Origin: Candidatus Falkowiibacteriota bacterium
GTDB taxonomy: Bacteria > Patescibacteriota > Patescibacteriia > Patescibacteriales > UBA12075
Assembly (NCBI GenBank): GCA_003647675.1
Contig: QMNH01000085.1
Coordinates: forward strand, 1 to 5,117
Direction: 5' to 3'
Length of the DNA stretch: 5,117 bases
Within the stretch, counting starts at the first letter, position 1. Each line of letters opens with the position of its first letter. Made by a program: the position numbers and the translations under genes. This document shows positions 1 through 4,470 of the stretch, in pieces. A model generated the notes under the pieces. It made no database searches, was not told the DNA's origin, and was given only the letters and a program-made list of their open reading frames with translations.

Positions 1-141
1 ATGTATCGTAAATTGCATACGCGATTAACCCGGTTTTCAAAGAAGGAAGGGTACCGGAGTTTATCGGAATTTTTCGCGGCGTTAGGTCAACAGGCCATAG
101 ACACCGCGAAGAGGCGCAAAGGTGATATAGACGATGGTTAA
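1..141 (+). CDS. Small hypothetical protein, possibly 5'-partial
   Basis: An open frame runs from the first base of the window to TAA at 139-141, giving 46 residues (MYRKLHTRLTRFSK... to ...GDIDDG). An ATG occupies the first three bases, but the sequence before it is not visible, so I cannot tell whether this is the true start or an internal Met. The product is very basic in its first half (Arg/Lys-rich, residues 3-19), has a short hydrophobic stretch (LSEFFAALG, about 21-29) and an acidic tail. I do not recognise the family. It lies upstream of, and in the same direction as, the lipoprotein gene, and its stop overlaps an alternative ATG for that gene at 134 (ATGGTTAA). Coding status rests on packing and strand agreement with the other genes, not on homology. 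Confidence 0.45.
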   Translation: MYRKLHTRLTRFSKKEGYRSLSEFFAALGQQAIDTAKRRKGDIDDG

Positions 142-172
142 GAATGGGAACCGTTCAAGAGGGGTATTAAGG

Positions 173-286
173 ATGAAAAAATGGTTTTTAAAAATTACAT
201 TTATTGTTTTATTCGTTGTGATTTGGTGCCAGTTGTCCGGATGTTCGTGGAATATATTCGATCCGGTAAATAATCCGGGATCATAA
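173..286 (+). CDS. Mini-lipoprotein with signal peptide and lipobox
   Basis: This 37-residue protein has all parts of a bacterial lipoprotein signal: a basic start (MKKWFLK), a hydrophobic core (residues 8-18, ITFIVLFVVIW) and the lipobox L21-S22-G23-C24. Signal peptidase II cleavage before Cys24 would leave a lipid-anchored peptide of only 14 residues, beginning CSWNIFDP. The chosen ATG has AGAGGGG at 158-164, 8 bases upstream, and gives a normal 23-residue signal. An in-frame ATG at 134, preceded by AAGGTGAT (119-126), would add 13 residues and overlap the previous gene's stop, so either start is possible. In phages, small lipoproteins act in superinfection exclusion or, as Rz1-type spanins, in lysis. 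Nothing here proves either role, and the neighbours are metabolic rather than lysis genes. The function is unknown; surface localisation is fairly secure. Confidence 0.75.
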   Translation: MKKWFLKITFIVLFVVIWCQLSGCSWNIFDPVNNPGS

Positions 287-312
287 CTTGATTTTAATTT
301 TATCAATATTTT

Positions 313-317
313 GAGGT
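313..317 (+). promoter_or_regulatory. Ribosome binding site of thyX (decides start)
   Basis: GAGGT at 313-317 lies 8 bases before ATG 326. It favours this ATG over the in-frame TTG at 311, which would place the binding site inside the gene. Confidence 0.6.
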
Positions 318-325
318 ATAAGAAA

Positions 326-1057
326 ATGGAAGTTAAATTATTAAGCCATACGCCGGACGTGGAAGCACACGTAGCAAGGGCCGCCAAGTTATGTTACTCT
401 GATAGCACCATAGAAGAGTTGATAAAACGAGAAGACGTAAAAGAGGCGGGCGCGTTTATTCAGAAGTTAATTAGTATGGGCCATGATTCGCCCCTTGAAC
501 ACGTTTCTTTTAGTTTTGGCGTTGAAGGCATTAGCCGGGTAACATCCCACCAATTAGTTAGGCATAGGATAGCCAGTTATTCCCAACAGTCGCAAAGGTA
601 TGTTAATTTGGCCGATACGTTTGATTATATCGTACCAAAGAGTATACAGGGAAACCGCCCGGCGTATGAAGAATATACACGGTTAATGGAGGTTACGCAC
701 GAGATATACAAAGCCCTTTTGGATAACGATATACCGGCGGAGGATGCAAGGTACGTGTTACCAAATGCCACGGAAACAAAAATAATGATAACTATGAACG
801 CAAGAGCTTTGTTACATTTCTTCAAGGTAAGGGGTTGTAACCGTGCTCAACATGAAATAAGAAACATGGCGTACTTAATGTTATTAGAATGTAAAGACGT
901 GGCCCCGTTATTGTTTAAAGGAGCCGGGCCGGGTTGTGTATCCGGAGAGTGTGGCGAAGGTAAAATGAGTTGCGGAGAAGCAAAGGAAGTACGCGCAAAA
1001 TATGAAGCGTTGGACGAATCCGAAGTAGTAGGCACACAATTAGACGAAACGGCGTAA
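326..1057 (+). CDS. thyX: Flavin-dependent thymidylate synthase ThyX
   Basis: ThyX converts dUMP to dTMP using FAD, NADPH and methylene-tetrahydrofolate. The product is 243 residues, within the normal range for the family. The signature RHRxxSxxxxSxR is present as RHRIASYSQQSQR at residues 79-91, including both serines (84, 89) near the flavin/dUMP site. The block S55-P-L-E-H59 before it and the later stretch NARALLHFF...CNRAQHEIR are also typical; the family's dUMP-binding arginine lies in that C-terminal block. The tail has a Cys/Gly-rich segment (GPGCVSGECGEGKMSCG) common in clostridial-type ThyX proteins. Translation is taken from ATG 326 with GAGGT upstream; a TTG at 311 would add five residues. 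The dUTPase gene follows after 31 bases, so substrate supply and methylation are encoded together. No motif is missing, and I expect an active cytoplasmic homotetramer. Confidence 0.97.
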   Translation: MEVKLLSHTPDVEAHVARAAKLCYSDSTIEELIKREDVKEAGAFIQKLISMGHDSPLEHVSFSFGVEGISRVTSHQLVRHRIASYSQQSQRYVNLADTFDYIVPKSIQGNRPAYEEYTRLMEVTHEIYKALLDNDIPAEDARYVLPNATETKIMITMNARALLHFFKVRGCNRAQHEIRNMAYLMLLECKDVAPLLFKGAGPGCVSGECGEGKMSCGEAKEVRAKYEALDESEVVGTQLDETA

Positions 1058-1088
1058 CCGTGTAACCTTATAGAAAGGATGGTAGTAT

Positions 1089-1541
1089 ATGCAGATAGTG
1101 GGAGTAAAAGTAGAAATAATGGAAGGGTTTGAGGATTTCCCATTACCACGATACGCAACACCAGGCGCGGCGGCTATGGATTTATACGCGGGCCTTAACG
1201 AACCTTTTATATGGTTGTGGCCCCGGCAACGTGAATTAATACACACCGGTATAGCCATTGCATTACCTGAAGGGTACGAAGCGCAAATAAGGCCCCGGAG
1301 TGGTTTAGCTATCAAGGAAGGTATTAGTATTGTTAACAGCCCTGGAACGATAGACAGCGACTACCGGGGGCTGATTGGGGTAGTATTGATTAATCATAGT
1401 AATAATAAGGTTAAGATTGAAAGGGGTCAACGTATAGCGCAAATGGTAATAGCCCCGGTGGTTCGTTGTAACTGGATCGTAGAACAGGAATTAGACAGTA
1501 CGGAACGCGGGGCCGGTGGTTTTGGTAGTACCGGAAAGTAA
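1089..1541 (+). CDS. dut: Deoxyuridine 5'-triphosphate nucleotidohydrolase (dUTPase)
   Basis: This trimeric-type dUTPase hydrolyses dUTP to dUMP and pyrophosphate, keeping uracil out of DNA and feeding ThyX. At 150 residues it is of normal length. All five motifs can be seen in order: motif 1 ATPGAAAMDLYA (23-34), motif 2 RPRSGLA (68-74), motif 3 GTIDSDYRG (86-94) with the water-activating Asp89 and the uracil-stacking Tyr92, motif 4 RIAQMVIAP (115-123) and motif 5 RGAGGFGSTG (140-149), the glycine-rich arm with Arg140 and Phe145 that closes over the phosphates. Motif 1 has Ala-Ala-Met where Ala-Gly-Tyr/Phe is more usual. ATG 1089 is preceded by TAGAAAGG (1071-1078), 10 bases upstream. The gene sits between thyX and a small unknown gene and is probably co-transcribed with them. 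Confidence 0.97.
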   Translation: MQIVGVKVEIMEGFEDFPLPRYATPGAAAMDLYAGLNEPFIWLWPRQRELIHTGIAIALPEGYEAQIRPRSGLAIKEGISIVNSPGTIDSDYRGLIGVVLINHSNNKVKIERGQRIAQMVIAPVVRCNWIVEQELDSTERGAGGFGSTGK

Positions 1542-1551
1542 TATTTTTTTC

Positions 1552-1559
1552 AGGAAGGG
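1552..1559 (+). promoter_or_regulatory. Ribosome binding site supporting a TTG start
   Basis: AGGAAGGG lies 8 bases before TTG 1568. No in-frame ATG occurs until codon 55 of the following gene, so this site fixes the unusual TTG start. Confidence 0.65.
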
Positions 1560-1567
1560 TATTTAGA

Positions 1568-1867
1568 TTGAATGATAAGAAAAAAAGCGGTGATAAGTAC
1601 CTATGGAATATTGTTTTAAAACATGGTACTAAAGGGTATAAAAACGTTGTATATGGTAAGGTTGATGTGTATGCGGTTTTAGAGGCGTTCAGGGTTACAT
1701 GTCCGGCGGTGGCCCATGCGGTTAAAAAGATGTTATGTCCGGGTATGAGAGGCGATAAAGACACTGTACAGGACTTAAAGGAAGCAAGAGACGCGATAGA
1801 CAGGTCTGTAGAGATGGAAGCGTCCCACATGGATTTGGTGGAAGCTTTACCGCCTGTAGATAGTTAG
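1568..1867 (+). CDS. Conserved small phage protein of unknown function
   Basis: The product has 99 residues and starts at TTG 1568. The first 30 residues are basic and variable-looking. The core (31-84) carries a run I associate with a widespread family of small phage proteins of unknown role: VDVYAVLEAF (32-41), then TCPA..HA.KK.L at 44-56, then G.RG.K...QDL.EA..AI at 59-77, predicted helical. The tail is acidic. I recall this pattern from many phage genomes but cannot name a characterised member. Cys45 and Cys57 with His50 might bind a metal or simply be structural. It follows dut by 26 bases and precedes the membrane-protein gene by 13, consistent with one operon. The family assignment is from memory; no function should be inferred from it. 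Confidence 0.8.
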   Translation: MNDKKKSGDKYLWNIVLKHGTKGYKNVVYGKVDVYAVLEAFRVTCPAVAHAVKKMLCPGMRGDKDTVQDLKEARDAIDRSVEMEASHMDLVEALPPVDS

Positions 1868-1880
1868 AAAGGTATTAATC

Positions 1881-2123
1881 ATGGGAATAGTAACAAGTAT
1901 TGCAATTTATTATTTTTCTTTCTTTGTTTCGTTATATGGGGGTGTTTGGATGTTTAGAAGAATCACTAAGAGTTTAAGGCGGAGACGTGACGCAAGGAAA
2001 CACCGCGCCCGGTTACAAGAAATGGCACTGGAAATGGTCAACGGTGAAAAGGCCCACATTTATAATAGGCGGGCAAGTGATAGGTTGATCAGAACGGTAA
2101 CAAAGAAAAGTAAATACAACTAA
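1881..2123 (+). CDS. Small single-pass membrane protein with basic tail
   Basis: The product has 80 residues and starts at ATG 1881, with TAGAAAGG (1865-1872) upstream; the TAG in that string is also the stop of the preceding gene. Residues 3-25 (IVTSIAIYYFSFFVSLYGGV and on) form one hydrophobic helix rich in aromatics, followed at once by a strongly basic stretch (RRITKSLRRRRDARKHRARL, 26-45). By the positive-inside rule the long C-terminal part should be cytoplasmic and the short N-terminus outside. The rest is a charged, probably helical region ending in KKSKYN. There is no lipobox and no cleavage motif after the helix, so it is probably a membrane anchor rather than a secreted protein. 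Family and function are unknown. A role in tethering DNA or proteins to the membrane is possible but rests only on its topology and charge. Confidence 0.75.
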   Translation: MGIVTSIAIYYFSFFVSLYGGVWMFRRITKSLRRRRDARKHRARLQEMALEMVNGEKAHIYNRRASDRLIRTVTKKSKYN

Positions 2124-2159
2124 AGATGTTAAAACAATTTTACAGTTATCAGAGCCGTG

Positions 2160-2205
2160 GCCGGGTTACTTAATTGAAGTAGCAAAGGTTGCTTTAACGC
2201 CCGGC
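2160..2205 (+). other. Possible three-way-junction RNA in the intergenic leader
   Basis: The 118-base gap between the membrane-protein gene and the next gene can fold compactly. GCCGGG (2160-2165) pairs with CCCGGC (2200-2205), and the stem continues as TTA (2166-2168) with TAA (2195-2197), leaving CG bulged. Inside are two small hairpins: CTT/AAG (2169-2171 with 2177-2179) and AGCAA/TTGCT (2181-2185 with 2189-2193) around an AGG loop. The element ends about 20 bases before a strong ribosome binding site, where a regulatory leader would sit. It matches no riboswitch I know. The same stretch is also open in the frame of the downstream gene, so chance pairing in a coding remnant is the alternative. 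Confidence 0.3.
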
Positions 2206-2224
2206 GCGGGTATCTACCAAAGAG

Positions 2225-2234
2225 AAAGGAGGGG
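2225..2234 (+). promoter_or_regulatory. Strong Shine-Dalgarno sequence
   Basis: AAAGGAGGGG, 7 bases before ATG 2242, is the best ribosome binding site in the window. It settles the start of the next gene even though its reading frame is open for about 47 codons further upstream. Confidence 0.8.
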
Positions 2235-2241
2235 AATAAGA

Positions 2242-2538
2242 ATGATAACCGAAAAAGAAAGGAAGCCGACTTTTAATGATTGGCTTGTAATGCGATTATT
2301 TAACCGTCCTGAAGAGACAAACGAAGTATGTATACTTACTACACGGGGCCGATTATTAGCAAGGCACACCCGTAACGATTTAAAACACGGGGTATATTGC
2401 ACTATAAAAGATGTTTGGCGGAAGGTACCGGGGTTAAGACGATACAAGACCCGGAAAATGGCATACGCAAAGGCCGGGAAGTTGAACGCATTTTTCAACA
2501 CGGGCGATTATAGCGCAGTCCAAGAAATGCAATTATAA
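2242..2538 (+). CDS. Hypothetical basic protein
   Basis: The product has 98 residues and its start is fixed by an excellent ribosome binding site (2225-2234). It is soluble-looking and basic, with Arg/Lys spread along its length and a dense patch at residues 60-78 (RKVPGLRRYKTRKMAYAKAG). The middle (EVCILTTRGRLLAR) looks like a beta hairpin, and the C-terminal third looks helical. There is no signal peptide, membrane helix or recognisable catalytic motif. Nucleic-acid binding would suit the charge and the DNA-metabolism setting but is not shown. It is separated from the following gene by 21 bases. I do not recognise the family. Confidence 0.75.
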   Translation: MITEKERKPTFNDWLVMRLFNRPEETNEVCILTTRGRLLARHTRNDLKHGVYCTIKDVWRKVPGLRRYKTRKMAYAKAGKLNAFFNTGDYSAVQEMQL

Positions 2539-2544
2539 AATAGT

Positions 2545-2553
2545 GAAAGGGGG
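2545..2553 (+). promoter_or_regulatory. Ribosome binding site supporting a second TTG start
   Basis: GAAAGGGGG lies 6 bases before TTG 2560. The first in-frame ATG is at 2584, without a comparable site at the right distance, so TTG is preferred. Confidence 0.6.
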
Positions 2554-2559
2554 TATAGA

Positions 2560-3003
2560 TTGAGAGACCACGGTAAATGTGTAATGGATATGTGCAATGG
2601 TACAGATTTAGTTAGATTACACGCAGTAGTTGATATGGACAATCCGGGACGTGGGGCCGGGCGAACGCATGAACAATGCCACACGGTGGCCGGGGTATTA
2701 GAGACGACAAGCGAAGGCGGTGTTATATGTTTAGTAGCTAAGTATGACCGGGTAACAGATATCATGCGGCAAATGGTTTTCAAGGTGTTTAGGGATCATG
2801 ATATAAGTTTTGTCAAAGTGATAAATAACAATAGGTTTATTTTTCATCTACCGTATGCGAAGGATAAGCAAGTAATGTTTGTTGTGATTGAAGATGCGGA
2901 AGAGAAAATGCGGGGACTTAATTGGCCGGTGGTGACTTTTACAGAATATAAACACCCAATTAAACATTCAATGTATCAGGTCGGAGAGGATGGGGAGGTA
3001 TGA
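2560..3003 (+). CDS. Putative compact P-loop NTPase-like protein (terminase-like motifs)
   Basis: The product has 147 residues and starts at TTG. It is not in a family I can name, but its motifs fall in the order seen in the N-terminal half of terminase/helicase ATPases. A hydrophobic strand (17-26) leads into GRGAGRT (30-36), a Walker-A-like loop with Arg35 in place of Lys. Next come a helix (37-49), a second strand (GGVICLVAKY, 53-62) with a long helix, a strand (RFIFHLPYA, 92-100) and then KMRGLNWPVVTFTEY (116-130), which resembles the RGL...Walker-B segment of large terminases with Thr-Glu in place of Asp-Glu. It lacks a nuclease domain and motor C-terminus, so it is not a terminase. It could be a degenerate ATPase or a regulatory paralogue. 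Its stop overlaps the next start (ATGA, 3000-3003). The coding call is firm; the fold is inference. Confidence 0.75.
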   Translation: MRDHGKCVMDMCNGTDLVRLHAVVDMDNPGRGAGRTHEQCHTVAGVLETTSEGGVICLVAKYDRVTDIMRQMVFKVFRDHDISFVKVINNNRFIFHLPYAKDKQVMFVVIEDAEEKMRGLNWPVVTFTEYKHPIKHSMYQVGEDGEV

Positions 3004-3473
3004 ATAATAAGACAACTCACGGTGATAGTAGGTGTATGCCGGGGAGAAGACCGACAAGGTTGTATAATATCTGGAATAACATGAAAGCTAGGTGTTATAG
3101 GCATAGCAGTCTAGATTATCATAGGTATGGTGGACGTGGTATTAGTATTTGTAAAGAGTGGGTAGATAGTTATATGAAATTTAAGGAATGGGCCTTAAAT
3201 AATAGGTATAAAGATTATTTAACTATTGACAGGGTTGACAATAACAAAGGGTATGAGCCAGGTAATTGCAGATGGATCACAAAAAAGGAAAACACAGCAA
3301 AGGGTAATAGGGAAACAAAAAGAAAGTTAACTTTCAACCAAGCAGTTGAAATTAGATCAAGTGTTTTGTCGCAAGTAAAGTTGGCTAAGATTTATGGCGT
3401 CCACCGGAACTCTATCAGACTGATAATACTCAATAAAACTTATAAGGAAGATTGTATACATGTCAAAATGTGA
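3000..3473 (+). CDS. HNH-like putative homing endonuclease, copy 1
   Basis: The product has 157 residues and belongs to the phage family recognised by Y..W..MKARC (22-32), YGGRGI.IC..W (43-54) and IDRVDN..GY.PGNCRW.T..EN (76-98). These proteins are usually annotated as HNH or homing endonucleases, and the Asp-Arg-x-Asp-Asn...Asn-Cys-Arg-Trp block is the likely metal/catalytic core. Residues 110-149 look like a helix-turn-helix (LTFNQAVEIR, LAKIYGVHRNSIRLI), as in many free-standing homing nucleases where it binds DNA. The start overlaps the previous stop (ATGA), with GGAGAGGA (2983-2990) upstream. Its last 14 bases overlap the nuclease gene, whose ribosome binding site lies inside this gene. 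Much of it is about 30-35% GC by eye, below its neighbours, suggesting recent arrival. Nuclease activity itself is inferred from the family. Confidence 0.85.
   Translation: MNNKTTHGDSRCMPGRRPTRLYNIWNNMKARCYRHSSLDYHRYGGRGISICKEWVDSYMKFKEWALNNRYKDYLTIDRVDNNKGYEPGNCRWITKKENTAKGNRETKRKLTFNQAVEIRSSVLSQVKLAKIYGVHRNSIRLIILNKTYKEDCIHVKM
3444..3450 (+). promoter_or_regulatory. Ribosome binding site within copy 1 for the downstream nuclease gene
   Basis: AAGGAAG lies 9 bases before ATG 3460, wholly inside the 3' end of the homing-endonuclease-like gene. Translation of the PD-(D/E)XK gene therefore relies on sequence supplied by its upstream neighbour. Confidence 0.55.
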
Positions 3474-4470
3474 ACTAAAGACAAATAAAGTAAATAAGAA
3501 GTCGTGTGATAGTTTCATAGAAGGCGGATTTTGTGAAACAGAAACGATGTTCAGGTGTCCATTATGGATAGAGAAAAACGAACCAAGATTATCACATAGC
3601 GGAATAACTAACTTCCTACGGTGTCCACAAATGTATTTTTATTCAAATTTGCGCGGCCTTCAGTTACGCCCGGAATTTCAAAGCGATCCGTTAAAAATTG
3701 GATCATCTGTGGACGATTACATAACTAATATTCTAATGGGTGGTGACAAGACGGACGACAGCGTATGTATTAACGGGCCGACAGGGTACCGGTGGAAGAC
3801 CATAAAAACTATGTGGGAGTCCAAAAGCGTAGGCATAATAAAAGCGTTTCAGAAGGTGATAAACGAAGAAAAGGTAGTAAAACACTATATAGGCCAAAAA
3901 GAATTTAACATACAGTTTGACGGCCAACCACACGTAAAAGGGTTTATTGATTTAGAGTCTAGAACCGGGCGTAGTTTTATTGAATTGAAGGTGGGCGGAA
4001 ACCCGCAATATTATTTAAACCTCTTTTATATTAGATCAAAGTTGGCGGCCTATTTTATGTCTAACCCGGCGTATGAGTCTGGGAAGATATGGGCTATAAG
4101 GGTGCCACAAATAAAACGTACCGGGAAATTTAAAGGGGAAAGTTTGGACGATTACAGCGCAAGGATTACACGGGTTATGGTAGCGGAGCCGCGCCATTAT
4201 TTCCCTGGATACAATCCAAAAACCCGCAATTTCGGGGTTACGTTTGGGCGTGGAGAGATTGACCTTGATATAACGCCAAAATATTATAGAATGGTAGCCG
4301 ATTGGATTAAGCTATCAATCAAAAAATCCGTTTGGATTAAAAACGGTACTGGGTGCTTGCATCCTTTCGAGTGTGATTATCTGAATATTTGCGAGAATAA
4401 CGGGGCCATGAGTACGGACGTATTTGTAACACGTAAGAAGGAAGCACGGAAATTGAAGGTACAGTCATGA
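3460..4470 (+). CDS. PD-(D/E)XK nuclease, RecB/Cas4-like, probable Fe-S protein
   Basis: The product has 336 residues. The N-terminal SHSGITNFLRCPQMYFY (45-61) is the usual opening of RecB/Cas4-type nucleases, with Cys55 the first cluster ligand. The catalytic set is visible: Asp164 in VKGFIDL and Glu175-x-Lys177 in FIELK. Near the end Cys299, Cys305 and Cys311 would complete a four-cysteine Fe-S site, though the spacing C-x5-C-x5-C differs from the usual C-x2-C-x5-C. The GxxxH motif reads G81-SSV-D85, and the QxxxY helix reads K194-LAA-Y198, so two auxiliary residues are replaced. An extra N-terminal set (Cys4, 16, 25, 33) may bind another metal. The likely role is a phage exonuclease for DNA end processing in recombination or replication. 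It overlaps both neighbours (14 and 4 bases). No Cas1 or repeat array is present, so a CRISPR role is not supported. Confidence 0.9.
   Translation: MSKCELKTNKVNKKSCDSFIEGGFCETETMFRCPLWIEKNEPRLSHSGITNFLRCPQMYFYSNLRGLQLRPEFQSDPLKIGSSVDDYITNILMGGDKTDDSVCINGPTGYRWKTIKTMWESKSVGIIKAFQKVINEEKVVKHYIGQKEFNIQFDGQPHVKGFIDLESRTGRSFIELKVGGNPQYYLNLFYIRSKLAAYFMSNPAYESGKIWAIRVPQIKRTGKFKGESLDDYSARITRVMVAEPRHYFPGYNPKTRNFGVTFGRGEIDLDITPKYYRMVADWIKLSIKKSVWIKNGTGCLHPFECDYLNICENNGAMSTDVFVTRKKEARKLKVQS

Noticed and set aside
287..325. AT-rich gap before thyX as a promoter, and the TTGAT/ATCAA hairpin in it
   Set aside because: TTGATT at 288 could be a -35 box, but no acceptable -10 box lies 16-18 bases downstream. 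The hairpin is weak and AT-only. A promoter may exist but cannot be supported.
82..387. Open frames on the minus strand (here and at 625-825, 847-1315, 1411-1830, 2214-2501, 2508-2783, 3733-3933)
   Set aside because: Each lies opposite a well-supported + strand gene or its edges, lacks recognisable motifs, and conflicts with the single-direction operon layout.
1513..1550. CCGGT/ACCGG hairpin followed by a run of seven T after dut, as a terminator
   Set aside because: The T-run begins 9 bases after the 5-bp stem, the stem lies inside the dut coding end, and the next gene starts 18 bases later in the same direction.
3460..4470. CRISPR Cas4 function for the PD-(D/E)XK protein
   Set aside because: The fold and cysteines are Cas4-like, but there is no Cas1/Cas2 gene and no repeat-spacer array, and such nucleases are common in phage recombination modules.
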